Made by a program: the position numbers and the translations under genes. A DNA stretch of 64,000 bases from an uncultured Lachnotalea sp. GTDB lineage: Bacteria; Bacillota; Clostridia; Lachnospirales; Lachnospiraceae. This document shows, piece after piece, positions 33,542 to 42,749 of the stretch. Within the stretch, counting starts at the first letter, position 1. Every line of letters starts with the position of its first letter. Where the stretch lies: the NCBI GenBank assembly GCA_947066815.1, contig CAMSZT010000001.1, forward strand, positions 1 to 64,000. Direction: 5' to 3'. A model generated the notes under the pieces. It did not search any database. It was not told where the DNA came from and saw nothing but the letters and a program-made list of their open reading frames with translations.

Positions 33542-34906
33542 ATGGAGGATCAAAAGAAAGCTTATCTGTTTGAGGAGGCTCCGGTGGCAAAGGCCGTTAT
33601 GTCTATGGCCATTCCCACCATTTTAAGCTCTCTCGTCATGGTGATCTACAATATGGCCGACACCTATTTCGTCGGACTTCTGGACGATCCGGTCCAGAAT
33701 GCCGCCGTGACGCTGGCCGCACCGATCCTCCTGGCCTTCAATGCCGTCAACAACCTGTTCGGCGTGGGATGTTCCAGCATGATGAGCCGCGCTCTGGGGA
33801 AAAAGGACTATGAAACCGTAAAGAAAAGCTCTGCTTTTGGTTTTTACTGCTCTGTTTTCAGCGGTCTTTTATTTTCTATGGGCTTTACCCTGTTCCGCTC
33901 CCCGCTCCTCACTGTCCTGGGCGCTGGCAGTGACACCTTCTCTGCCACTTCCCAGTATCTGAAATGGACCGTTACCTTCGGCGCCGTTCCTTCCATACTA
34001 AATGTGGTCCTCGCCTATATGGTCCGCTCTGAGGGGGCTTCCCTCCACGCCAGCATCGGCACCATGAGCGGCTGTCTTTTAAACATCGTCCTCGATCCGA
34101 TCTTTATCCTGCCCTGGGGCCTTGGCATGGGGGCGGCGGGAGCCGGTCTTGCGACCTTCCTCTCCAACTGCACGGCCTGCCTGTACTTCTTTGTGCTGCT
34201 CTTCCTGAAGCGGAAAAACACCTATGTCTCCCTAAGCCCTTCCCTGTTCCGCCCTGAGAAGGCCCTCGTGGCAGGGATCTGCGGCGTCGGCATACCGGCC
34301 TCGATCCAGAATCTGTTAAATGTGACCGGTATGACCGTGCTGAACAATTTCACCTCCTCCTTCGGTTCTGAGGCCGTCGCCGCCATGGGGATATCGCAGA
34401 AGCTCAATATGATCCCCATGTATATCGCTCTGGGACTTTCCCAGGGACTCATGCCCCTGATCAGCTACAACTATGCTTCCGGAAATATCCCCCGGATGAA
34501 AAAGACCCTGCTCTTTGCCGTGCGGGCTTCCGTCTCTTTTATGGCGGCCATGTCCATCCTGTACTTTTTCGGATCCGGCTTTTTCATCCGTCTCTTCATG
34601 AAAAACGAAGCCATTGTGGCCTACGGCAGCAGTTTCCTTCGGGGGCTCTGCCTGGCTCTTCCGTTCCTCTGCATGGATTTTCTGGCCGTCGGTGTATTCC
34701 AGGCCTGCGGCATGGGAAAAAAGGCACTCATTTTTGCCCTCCTCCGCAAGATCGTCCTGGAGATCCCGGCCCTCTTCCTCTGGAATTTCCTTTACCCTCT
34801 TTACGGCCTGGCTTACGCGCAGGTTACGGCGGAAACCGTCCTGGCCGCCGCGGCTGTCGTTGTCCTTATCCGCCTTTTCTGCAGGCTGGAGAAAACAAAC
34901 CGTTAA
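33542..34906 (+). CDS. MATE family exporter
   Basis: This 454-residue polytopic antiporter belongs to the MepA/DinF-type branch of MATE transporters: APVAKAVMSMAIPTILSSLVMVIYNMADTYFVG at the N-terminus and the twin-bundle pattern after it. The ATG at 33542 has AAAGGAG upstream. It would export cationic compounds. Its stop codon overlaps the stop of the convergent surface-protein gene in a TTAA tetramer. It has little similarity by eye to the MATE protein at 14192 beyond family level. Confidence 0.91.
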   Translation: MEDQKKAYLFEEAPVAKAVMSMAIPTILSSLVMVIYNMADTYFVGLLDDPVQNAAVTLAAPILLAFNAVNNLFGVGCSSMMSRALGKKDYETVKKSSAFGFYCSVFSGLLFSMGFTLFRSPLLTVLGAGSDTFSATSQYLKWTVTFGAVPSILNVVLAYMVRSEGASLHASIGTMSGCLLNIVLDPIFILPWGLGMGAAGAGLATFLSNCTACLYFFVLLFLKRKNTYVSLSPSLFRPEKALVAGICGVGIPASIQNLLNVTGMTVLNNFTSSFGSEAVAAMGISQKLNMIPMYIALGLSQGLMPLISYNYASGNIPRMKKTLLFAVRASVSFMAAMSILYFFGSGFFIRLFMKNEAIVAYGSSFLRGLCLALPFLCMDFLAVGVFQACGMGKKALIFALLRKIVLEIPALFLWNFLYPLYGLAYAQVTAETVLAAAAVVVLIRLFCRLEKTNR

Positions 34907-37900
34907 CGGGTCCTCCGTCTTTTGGCGGCTATTACGGCGAGGATTCCTGACGAAACCATGAGAAACAGGATCAGATAAGTGATCGGGGAGGCGTCCCCGG
35001 TGACCACCCGCCCAAAGCTCTTAAGCGGCTCGATCTTCCCTTCGAACAACAGGGTGACCGTGTCGTCCTTGTCCGTGACGCTCACCCCCCGCCAGTCCCC
35101 GGACAGGGTGATATCGGTGAGCATTTCATCCAGGACGTCGACGCCCGGCTTCACGGTCGTAAAATAGACCGGATTCTGCTCCGCGATCTCAAAACCTGCG
35201 GGAGCCGTGCCAAATTCATAGCGGTAGGCCGTCACCTGTTCCCCTTTCTCCAGCGGGACGGAGGCAAACGATATGATGTGGTTTTCTCTGGTATTTAACT
35301 CCTTTGCGAGCGGATGCCATTCCTCGGAACGGTTTGTCTGGTAGGCGATGGAATATTCCAGCTCGTCACTGAAGGTCCCCGTATGCAGTTCCCTCATGAC
35401 AACCTGCTCCGGCAGATGATCCGTACAGGTAAAATTCTCCAACGCCGTATTGGAGGCATTTTTCAGAGTTGTGATCGTATATTTGTAGGTATCGCCCGTC
35501 TGTGTCCGCCGGATCGTCCGTTTCGCCACCTCCAGCTTGATCACGGCCAGTTCATCCTCGATGGCCACGGTCTGGACCTCGCCCGTGTCAGACACCGTAA
35601 ATTCCACGTCCTCCGCCGTCAGGTACCCTTCCGGAGCCTCCTCCTCATGGAGTACATACGTTTCGTTGGCGATCAGTTTTTCGATCAGCAGCGGCGTCTC
35701 TTGGCTGGTCCACTCACAGACCACGTTTCCTCCGCTGTCGATGATCTGCAGGAGCGCTCCCGCCAGGACTTTTCCGCCCGACACATCCACCTTGGAGACC
35801 TCTGTCCTGGTGATATCGTCCTCCATGATCACCTTCTGGGGCTCTCCCGTATCTTTCACCGTAAAAGTAACAGCCTCCGCCGTCACATAGCCGTCTGCCG
35901 GATGGGTCTCCGTCAGCGTATAAGTTTTTCCCGCCGCAAGTCCTGTGATCCTGTGGGGCTCCTCCCCGCTGATCCACTCCTCCACAAGCTTCCCCTCCTC
36001 GTCCGTCACCCGGAGTGCGGCTCCCGGAAGTTCCTTTCCGTCGGTGAGATCTCTCTTGGAGATCTCCACTTTTGTGATGTCGTCCTCCATGCTCACCTTC
36101 TGGACTTCCCCCGTATCCTTCACCATAAAGGTAACAGCCTCCGCCGTCGTATAGCCATGCGCCGGGATCGTCTCCGTCAGCGTATAGGTTTTTCCCGCCA
36201 CAAGCCCAGTGATCCGGTGAGGCTCCTCCCCGCTGATCCACTCTTCCACAAGCTCCCCCTCCTCGTCCGTCACCCGGAGGACGGCTCCCGGAAGTTCCTT
36301 TCCGTCGGTGAGATCCTTCTTGGAGATCTCCACCTTTGTGATATCGTCCTCCATGACGATCCACTGGATCTCCCCCGTATCCTCCACCGTAAATTCGATC
36401 GGCTCCGCCGTCGCAAAGCCTTCCGCCGGAGAAACCTCTGTCAGGATATACGTCCCACCGGCGATCAGCTTTTCCAGGGCGTGAGGCTTTCCGTCCGTCA
36501 CCCACCGATCGATGACCGTCCCTGAGGCATCCGTCACCTGCAAAGACGCGCCGGAAAGCCCCTCCGGGATCTCCTCCTCATCCGCTGCTTCTCCGGGAAG
36601 CGCACCGCTTGCCGCCTCTCCCCCTCCATTCTGATCCGATCCTTTCAAATCCTTTTCTTCTGTGTCCGTTCCCGGCTTCTCAGGCTCCTCCGGCCCTTCC
36701 GGATCACCTCCCATGGACAGACCTGTTTTCTGGATCCTGATCTTGGTGATATCATCCTTCATCTGCACCTTCTGGACGATTCCCGTATCCTTCACCGTAA
36801 AGGTCACCGCCTCCGCCGTCACATACCCGGCCGCCGGCAGGGTTTCCGTCAACGTATAGGTCTCCCCGGCTATAAGCTTTGTGATGCTGTGGGGCGTCTC
36901 TCCCGACACCCACCGGTCCACGACCTTTCCGTCTTTGTCCGTCACCTGGAGCGTCGCCCCCGGAAGCTCCTGCCCGGTCGTGAGATCTGTCTTCGAAACC
37001 TCCACCTTCGTGACATCGTCCTTCATCTGCACCTTCTGGACGGTTCCCGTATCGGACACCCTAAAGGTCACCGCTTTTGCCGTCACATACCCGGCCGCCG
37101 GCAGGGTCTCCGTCAGTGTGTAGGTTTCCCCGGCCACAAGCTTTGTGATGCTGTGGGGCATCTTTCCCGACACCCACCGGTCGACGACCTTTCCGTTTTT
37201 GTCCGTCACCTGGAGCGTCGCCCCCGGAAGCTCCTGCCCGGTCGTGAGATCTGTCTTCGAAACCTCCACCTTCGTGACATCGTCCTTCATCTGCACCTTC
37301 TGGACGGTTCCCGTATCGGACACCCTAAAGGTCACCGCTTTTGCCGTCACATACCCGGCCGCCGGCAGGGTCTCCGTCAGTGTGTAGGTTTCCCCGGCCA
37401 CAAGCTTTGTGATGCTGTGGGGCATCTTTCCCGACACCCACCGGTCGACGACCTTTCCGTTTTTGTCCGTCACCTGGAGCGTCGCCCCCGGAAGCTCCTG
37501 CCCGGTCGTGAGATCTGTCTTGGAAACCTCCACTCTGGTGATATCGTCCCCCATCTCTACCTTCTGGACACTCTCCGTATCCGCCACGGTAAAGGTGACG
37601 GACCGGGCTGTCGCGTAACCGGGCGCCGGGATCGTCTCCGTCAGTGTGTAGGTCTCCCCCGCCACAAGTTTTGTGAGCATATGGGGAGCCGTACCGGATA
37701 TCCACCGGTCAACAACCTTTCCGTCCCTGTCTGTCACCTGGAGTGTCGCCCCGGGAAGCTCCTGCCCGGTGGTCACATCTTTCTTGGAGACCTGGATCTT
37801 TGTAACCTCATCCCGCATCACGACCGGCTCTGCCCCGTGGGAGGCCATGAACCGGACACTCTGGGCCGTCGCATAGCCGGGCGCCGGGATCGTCTCCGTC

Positions 37901-38886
37901 AGCGTATAGACACCGCCCTTTTTCAGGTTCTGGATCCTGTGGGGCTCTGTCCCCGACGTCCAGGCATCCACCACCCGGCCCTCCCAGTCGGTCACCTGCA
38001 TTTTGGCCCCGGGAAGCTCCTGTCCGGTCGTCACATCCTGCTTGGAAAACACCATGGAAACCGGGGCATCCGTGACATCCACCGTCAGGGATGCCCGCAC
38101 CGGCGCATATTCCCCGCAGGTCATCAGATCCTGGTACTCTTCTGCCGTATATACAAAATTCTCCCCCTCTCTGCCGCCGGACAGCTGTTTTTTCAGACTG
38201 ACAGTGCCGGTACCGCCATCCGTCCCGGAGGCAGTGATCGTCAGCTTGTTTCCATCCTTCGATACCTGTATAGGACCGCTGCTCTCAACCTTCATATCAG
38301 AGAGCGCACCGTTGGTGTCCGTAAGCTCCGTGCTCTGTCCGGCCTGAAGGGTAATGGTCTGCCGATCAAAGCTCGGAAGCTTATTGTAGGCAGCCACCTT
38401 CTGCTCAATGGCGTCGTAATAAGGCTGCAGCTTCTCCCTGGATGTCAGGGTATCCGTGGAGATCCACTGTTCCCCTGCCGTCCCGTTCCTCTGCATGATG
38501 TACTTCCAGATCAGGGACTGGGCCGCCGCCCAGCCGTTCAGCCCCCACCCGGAGTTCTCGCCGTACCAGGCAGTCAGGCTGAGTTTTTTCGCGAAGGCCG
38601 CATCCCCGAAATACTGGGTCAGCGTGACCCAATGGTCTCTGGTGGACATGACCGGATTGATCTGAGGTTCCAGACAGAACAGCCGCTCCCCGGTCTCTCT
38701 CACGTGAAAGTATCCCCCCTTCGAGGTGTGCCCGTCCGGATAATGGAGAGTCCACCCCTCCGGATAGGTTGTCATCACGTTGATAACCTGCGGGTGGGCC
38801 GCTGCGCCGGGAACGGCCCCCATGGCGGTCAGTATGACCGCCAGGAATAACCCCAAAACCTTCTTTTTCCATCCTTTCATAAGCAT
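34903..38886 (-). CDS. Large surface protein: thioester domain plus nine Cna-B/VaFE-like repeats
   Basis: The 1327-residue protein has a signal peptide (residues 1-30, cleavage near PGAAA-HP). A thioester-type adhesin domain follows, with Cys71 (RLFCLEP) and Gln123 (AAAQSLIWKYI) placed to form an internal Cys-Gln thioester. Then come nine repeats of about 88 residues with the pattern SKxDxTxGxELPGAxLQVTD...YTLTETxPAxGY; repeat 6 has an acidic linker insertion. These resemble Cna-B domains with Lys-Asn/Asp isopeptide bonds. A DUF11-like domain precedes the C-terminal VVTGD, a hydrophobic helix and KRRRTR. There is no LPxTG. It is probably a covalent host- or matrix-binding adhesin. Confidence 0.88.
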   Translation of the reverse strand: MLMKGWKKKVLGLFLAVILTAMGAVPGAAAHPQVINVMTTYPEGWTLHYPDGHTSKGGYFHVRETGERLFCLEPQINPVMSTRDHWVTLTQYFGDAAFAKKLSLTAWYGENSGWGLNGWAAAQSLIWKYIMQRNGTAGEQWISTDTLTSREKLQPYYDAIEQKVAAYNKLPSFDRQTITLQAGQSTELTDTNGALSDMKVESSGPIQVSKDGNKLTITASGTDGGTGTVSLKKQLSGGREGENFVYTAEEYQDLMTCGEYAPVRASLTVDVTDAPVSMVFSKQDVTTGQELPGAKMQVTDWEGRVVDAWTSGTEPHRIQNLKKGGVYTLTETIPAPGYATAQSVRFMASHGAEPVVMRDEVTKIQVSKKDVTTGQELPGATLQVTDRDGKVVDRWISGTAPHMLTKLVAGETYTLTETIPAPGYATARSVTFTVADTESVQKVEMGDDITRVEVSKTDLTTGQELPGATLQVTDKNGKVVDRWVSGKMPHSITKLVAGETYTLTETLPAAGYVTAKAVTFRVSDTGTVQKVQMKDDVTKVEVSKTDLTTGQELPGATLQVTDKNGKVVDRWVSGKMPHSITKLVAGETYTLTETLPAAGYVTAKAVTFRVSDTGTVQKVQMKDDVTKVEVSKTDLTTGQELPGATLQVTDKDGKVVDRWVSGETPHSITKLIAGETYTLTETLPAAGYVTAEAVTFTVKDTGIVQKVQMKDDITKIRIQKTGLSMGGDPEGPEEPEKPGTDTEEKDLKGSDQNGGGEAASGALPGEAADEEEIPEGLSGASLQVTDASGTVIDRWVTDGKPHALEKLIAGGTYILTEVSPAEGFATAEPIEFTVEDTGEIQWIVMEDDITKVEISKKDLTDGKELPGAVLRVTDEEGELVEEWISGEEPHRITGLVAGKTYTLTETIPAHGYTTAEAVTFMVKDTGEVQKVSMEDDITKVEISKRDLTDGKELPGAALRVTDEEGKLVEEWISGEEPHRITGLAAGKTYTLTETHPADGYVTAEAVTFTVKDTGEPQKVIMEDDITRTEVSKVDVSGGKVLAGALLQIIDSGGNVVCEWTSQETPLLIEKLIANETYVLHEEEAPEGYLTAEDVEFTVSDTGEVQTVAIEDELAVIKLEVAKRTIRRTQTGDTYKYTITTLKNASNTALENFTCTDHLPEQVVMRELHTGTFSDELEYSIAYQTNRSEEWHPLAKELNTRENHIISFASVPLEKGEQVTAYRYEFGTAPAGFEIAEQNPVYFTTVKPGVDVLDEMLTDITLSGDWRGVSVTDKDDTVTLLFEGKIEPLKSFGRVVTGDASPITYLILFLMVSSGILAVIAAKRRRTR
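36934..37521. repeat. 264-base tandem duplication inside the surface-protein gene
   Basis: Positions 36934-37257 and 37198-37521 appear identical by eye, giving a run of about 324 bases with no mismatch at an offset of 264 bases (one 88-residue repeat). The other repeats differ at many third positions, so this duplication is recent and likely to vary in copy number. Confidence 0.85.
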
Positions 38887-38896
38887 CCTCCTCTGT

Positions 38897-40057
38897 CTAA
38901 ATCTCCGCCCTCAGGCGTTCTGTCGGACGGCCCATGCCGGACGGACTGTCCTCCCACAGATCCATGGTATCCTGCACCTCCTTATAGAAGGTTCCCGCAG
39001 GCGACACGATCTTTGCCTTTCTGGCCTTTCCCCTTAAGACCCTTCCGGAAGGCTTTAATACCAGCCCGCCGGTACCGGTACCGGACTGTCTGAGGAGCCG
39101 CTCTGAGATCGGAATGATCCAGAAGCCCTTTTCCTGTCTGGCAAAGGTCTTTCCCAGGAATCTGCCCTGCTCGTCCCCGCCCCTCGTATAGACGGTGACC
39201 TGGTTTTTCCTTCTGACCAGGATACAGTAGGCGAAAACGGCTCCTAAGAGTACCGTTCCCATAAACCCAGCCACAGCATCATTGAGCGGCACCGCCGACT
39301 TTTCCACGGAAGCCGCCAGCGGCACCGTCTCTTCTCCAAAGGTTTCCGTTTCTCCCCCTGTCTCTGTCTCCCAAAGACTCTCTGACGTCCGGGAGTCTTC
39401 TGCTTCCCCGGAAACCTCCGCTCCGCCAGAGACCGCGGCCTCCTCTGCGTTCCCCGGCTCCCCGGAGGTCTTCGTCTCCTCAGAGGTCTCCGTCTCCCGG
39501 CTCTCCTCCGCGATCTCCGCTGCCGGAAGCCCCGGGCTCCCCTCCGGACCGGCCTCTCCGCGCTCCTGCTGCTCCTCTCCCTGCAGGGTTTCCTCTTCCT
39601 GTGCCGTCTCTTCTTCCGCTGCCTCCTCCACTGTCCCGGTATAGGAAGCCGTCGCCTTCCACTGGATGGGTACCTCTCTGTCCCGGTCCACATTCACCGC
39701 ATACCGGCACACTGCCTCATAGGCCAGAGGCAGCCCGGACTGGGTCGTCTCGGTGACGTGATATTCCACCCCGATCAGCTTCAGCGTCCTTCCGTCCTTC
39801 GTGATCTCCTTCTGGAGCCGTTCGATGTCATTGTCCTCCACCGCATAGCTCACATACTCCTCCAGGACCGCCTGATCCTTCCAGAGTTCTTTCTTCGTCA
39901 CCTGAATGTCGATACTGCCCTCATTCAGCCGATAGGTGGTCCCGCCGCGGGTAACGGTCTCCGGCACCTGCCCGGCATCCTCGGAGGTCAGGATAAATTC
40001 CTCCTCAATGGTCCGCTCCTCCTCCAGTATCCCGGTCATTTTCCATGTATCACGCAT
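38897..40057 (-). CDS. Single-pass membrane protein partnered with the surface protein
   Basis: This 386-residue protein belongs to no family that I recognise. Residues 1-150 form a soluble domain (TIEEEFILTSEDAGQVPETVTRGGTTYRLNEG...). Residues 150-255 are a low-complexity Glu/Thr/Ser/Gly linker. One membrane helix follows (LNDAVAGFMGTVLLGAVFAYCILV, about 257-280), then a basic C-terminal domain. The N-terminus has no signal peptide. The ATG at 40057 follows AAAGGAG; the longer frame passes through the E4 palindrome. Ten bases separate it from the surface-protein gene, so they form one operon. A role in export or anchoring of that protein is plausible but unproven. Confidence 0.8.
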   Translation of the reverse strand: MRDTWKMTGILEEERTIEEEFILTSEDAGQVPETVTRGGTTYRLNEGSIDIQVTKKELWKDQAVLEEYVSYAVEDNDIERLQKEITKDGRTLKLIGVEYHVTETTQSGLPLAYEAVCRYAVNVDRDREVPIQWKATASYTGTVEEAAEEETAQEEETLQGEEQQERGEAGPEGSPGLPAAEIAEESRETETSEETKTSGEPGNAEEAAVSGGAEVSGEAEDSRTSESLWETETGGETETFGEETVPLAASVEKSAVPLNDAVAGFMGTVLLGAVFAYCILVRRKNQVTVYTRGGDEQGRFLGKTFARQEKGFWIIPISERLLRQSGTGTGGLVLKPSGRVLRGKARKAKIVSPAGTFYKEVQDTMDLWEDSPSGMGRPTERLRAEI

Positions 40058-40082
40058 ATTCTGCTCCTTTCTTTCCTGGTCC

Positions 40083-40156
40083 CAGGCAATTGTGAAGCCT
40101 AAAAATCTGTCGGATATTCTGGCAATATTTCCACAATTTGGGCTAACAATTGCCTG
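40083..40156. repeat. Mobile-type palindrome, copy E4
   Basis: This copy is complete: CAGGCAATTGTGAAGCC at the left and GGCTAACAATTGCCTG at the right, with GTCGGATATTCTGGC at the centre. It lies about 25 bases upstream of the membrane-protein start codon, in its leader. No adjacent direct repeat is evident. Confidence 0.8.
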
Positions 40157-40310
40157 TTCGTGTTTCCTGTCTGATGGCTGCATGACATCGCCCCAAAAGG
40201 CGCCGGAGCTTTTTGCATTACATCTTTTCCCCCCTTCCCGAGCCGCCCTCCGAAGGCCCCGGTACATTCTTTTTTCAAGTTCTGGGAAAATAATCTGGAT
40301 AAAAATAAGA

Positions 40311-40344
40311 TAGGGAAACGGTGATCTGATCAGCGTTTCCTTAG
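40311..40344. repeat. GGGAAACG palindrome, copy C
   Basis: TAGGGAAACGGTGATC and GATCAGCGTTTCCTTA form a 16-base-pair stem with two mismatches around a single central T. The surrounding gene-free gap (40157-40725) has no convincing gene or riboswitch. It holds only this palindrome and AT-rich sequence on the 3' side of the ClpP-like gene. Confidence 0.8.
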
Positions 40345-40725
40345 ATCAAGATGAGATGGGACAGACTATCCGGACCCGCAGGGAATCCCCCGGTACCGAA
40401 GGACTTGTGCCCAAAAACATATGGATAAAATCTGTGTACGCTAAAACCCGTAAGGAAATCTTCGGCCTGACACGGCCTGATACTTCATAAGAATGTTGTC
40501 ATATAAGAATTCATCGGAGAACTTCTTCTGAACTTGTATTGCCTATTATACTGCATCTGCTCCGGCCTGCCAACCGTTTTTCCGCATTTTAGAAAAAATT
40601 TAGAAAATCTGCAGAAGACCGCGAAACTTGAAGCCACAGAACAGATCCCGACGATATCCTTCCGTCTTTCCGGAAGCGGTCGTCAGAATCTGTATCCTAT
40701 GGAAAACCCGTCTGTATTCCTCCGG

Positions 40726-41496
40726 TTATCCCTTCCTTCGTCTCCGGATCATCTCCCGGAGCCTGCGCAGGGCCCTGTCGATGCCTCCCACCTGGCGGAT
40801 CAGCCCCAGGCGGACCGCGTCCTCACCCACAAGAAGGGTCCCAAGATCCTTGGTCATATCCGCCGTATTCATCATCAATTCCTCGATCTTATCCTGAGGC
40901 ACATCGCTGTGGTCGGCGATAAAACCGGTGATCCTATCCTGGATCCGCTGAAAATAATGATAAGTCTGGGGCGCCCCAATGGTCATCCCCGTCATCCTCA
41001 CCGGATGGATCAGCATGCTAGCTGACGGTACGATGAAAGAGTCGTCCGCCGACACCGCGAGGGGCACTCCGATGGAATGACTGTCCCCGATCACCAGGGA
41101 AACCGTGGGCTTACTTAAGGAAGCTACCATCTCTGCCAGGGCCAGCCCGCAGGAAACATCCCCGCCCTGGGTATTGATGAGAAGGAGCACGCCCTCGATC
41201 TCCCTGCTGTCCTCGATCTGGGCCAGCTTCGGCAGCACATGCTCATATTTGGTGGTCTTGCTGCCGGAGTTCAGATTCTCATGGCCCTCGATCTCCCCGA
41301 TGACCGACAAAAGGTAAATGTCTCCTCTGCCCTTTCCCTCGTCAAGCAGCACCTGCCCGTATTCCTCGATCCGTTCGTCACTTTTTGCATTCTGGCCGGA
41401 AACAGACGGATCTGCGCCGTTCTCCGTCCTTTCCTTCCGATCCTGTGAGTTCTGCATATCCATATGGCCGCGCCTCTTTCCTTTTTTCTTTCCCAT
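40726..41496 (-). CDS. ClpP/TepA-like serine protease
   Basis: This 256-residue protein has the ClpP fold. The IEGVLLLINTQGGDVSCGLALAEMVASLSKPTVSLVIGDSHSIGVPLAVSADD block carries the catalytic Ser region, followed by MLIHPV with the catalytic His and a C-terminal Asp-containing helix. It matches the TepA/YmfB branch (translocation-enhancing protein) more than canonical ClpP, and no ATPase partner is nearby. The N-terminal 60 residues are hydrophilic and variable. GGAGG precedes ATG 41496. It follows the C39-like peptidase in the same direction. Confidence 0.85.
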   Translation of the reverse strand: MGKKKGKRRGHMDMQNSQDRKERTENGADPSVSGQNAKSDERIEEYGQVLLDEGKGRGDIYLLSVIGEIEGHENLNSGSKTTKYEHVLPKLAQIEDSREIEGVLLLINTQGGDVSCGLALAEMVASLSKPTVSLVIGDSHSIGVPLAVSADDSFIVPSASMLIHPVRMTGMTIGAPQTYHYFQRIQDRITGFIADHSDVPQDKIEELMMNTADMTKDLGTLLVGEDAVRLGLIRQVGGIDRALRRLREMIRRRRKG

Positions 41497-41616
41497 GACC
41501 GACCTCCTGTGGTCTTTTTCCCTAGTATGGAAAGAATGCGGCACTTTTATTCACTGCTAATGTCTCCGCCAGGGAACGGCCGTTTTCGCAGGCACGCTGT
41601 TCTTTTGCTCCTCTGT

Positions 41617-42585
41617 CTAAGGAGCCGGCTGCCCAGTGCCCCGGGTATAAGCCCAGATATTTTTGATCTGTCCCTCCACCTGCTCATAGGGCCACTGTTT
41701 GATACTCCGCATGGGGCTGTTGGGATCGTGGACCAGAAGCTTATCCCCCTCCCGTCCATAGATCACGATAAAATGGCCCGTGGTGGTAAAATCTCCCGGC
41801 TGCATGCTGCAGATCAGCGGATGGCCCGCATCCAGCTCCGCAAAGACCGTGTTTTTGGAAAGGGCCGGATTGCTCCAGGAAAGTCCCAGCCTTTCCGCAC
41901 CGGAGCTCATAAGCTCCCAGCTGGTCCCCACGCCCTCCAAATAGTAGCCGTTGTCGGAGGCAAATCCTGCCATAGCCTTCGGATCCATTGCCGTATCGCC
42001 GGTAAGCCCCACATAGACCATGGAAAGACAGACCGGCCCGCAGCCGCTTAAGGCCATCAGGTCATCTCCGTAGATCTCATAGCCCCATCTCCTGTCCCAC
42101 TGGATGAAGAGCGGGATCTCTCCCTCTTTGTACTCCCCGGAAATATCGACGGCCTCCGCCTTCCGGTCTTTATACTCCGGATAATGGTACACAAACTCTG
42201 CGGCTTCCGGCGTACTCTCCAGAAAGCTCCTCAGAAACTCCGGGTACTCGTCCGGATGGCTCCCCACATATCGGCTCATCTCTTCCGCTGTCATGGCACT
42301 CCCGTCCGAGCCGCCGCTTTCCGTATTTCCCCGGCTGTCAAGGGTCGTGATGCCCCCGGCGTCTGCCGTCCGGCTCCCGCCGCCCTTTTCCCCCTGCCTG
42401 GCCCTGGGGGCCGTGATCCTGCCCAGCCAGAAAGAAGCGCTGCAGAGGACCATCACGCAGGCACAGAGAAAGATCTTCATGTTCCTCCTCCGTCTCCTCT
42501 TCATGCGCTTCCTCTCCCGCAGCCTGGCCACACTGTCCCGGCGCTCGTACTGCTGCGGTATCTTTCTGGCGGTGTTCTGATTCAT
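41617..42585 (-). CDS. Membrane-anchored C39-like cysteine peptidase
   Basis: This 322-residue protein has a basic N-terminus (RKRMKRRRRRN), one membrane anchor (FLCACVMVLCSASFWLG, residues 39-56) and an extracellular C39-like papain domain. The domain has IQWDRRWGYEIYGDDLMALSGCGPVCLSM (Cys nucleophile), TTTGHFIVIYG (His) and LLVHDPNSP (Asp/Asn). It could cleave surface peptides or cell-wall proteins. It lies 164 bases downstream of addA; the gap holds a -10-like TATAAT (42650-42655, minus strand). Confidence 0.85.
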   Translation of the reverse strand: MNQNTARKIPQQYERRDSVARLRERKRMKRRRRRNMKIFLCACVMVLCSASFWLGRITAPRARQGEKGGGSRTADAGGITTLDSRGNTESGGSDGSAMTAEEMSRYVGSHPDEYPEFLRSFLESTPEAAEFVYHYPEYKDRKAEAVDISGEYKEGEIPLFIQWDRRWGYEIYGDDLMALSGCGPVCLSMVYVGLTGDTAMDPKAMAGFASDNGYYLEGVGTSWELMSSGAERLGLSWSNPALSKNTVFAELDAGHPLICSMQPGDFTTTGHFIVIYGREGDKLLVHDPNSPMRSIKQWPYEQVEGQIKNIWAYTRGTGQPAP

Positions 42586-42749
42586 AAAACGGCCTCCTTT
42601 GTATGGGAACTGGGATCCCTGATCTCATGCGGATTTTTCACATGCCATTATTATATCAGAGAAATCTTGGATAACCCTGAATCGAATATGAAGATTTACG
42701 AAAAATTGAAAAAAATTTGTATATTCTCTGATACATGCGCCCGGCTTCT

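Noticed and set aside
36880-37700. Regular repeats that might be a CRISPR array
   Set aside because: The period is 264 bases, in frame with an 88-residue protein domain, with no short repeat-spacer structure and no cas genes.
36889-38850. Long open frame on the plus strand opposite the surface protein
   Set aside because: It mirrors the repeat pattern of the real gene, has no ribosome site and encodes Arg/His/Pro-rich sequence with no known domain. High GC makes such antisense frames common here.
40070-40170. TTTCCTG on both sides of palindrome E4 as a target duplication
   Set aside because: The two copies lie at unequal distances from the termini, so they do not fit the pattern seen at E1 and E3.
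40157-40725. Possible riboswitch or small RNA in the gap before the ClpP-like gene
   Set aside because: There is no downstream gene in the plus direction, and apart from palindrome C no stable conserved fold could be recognised.
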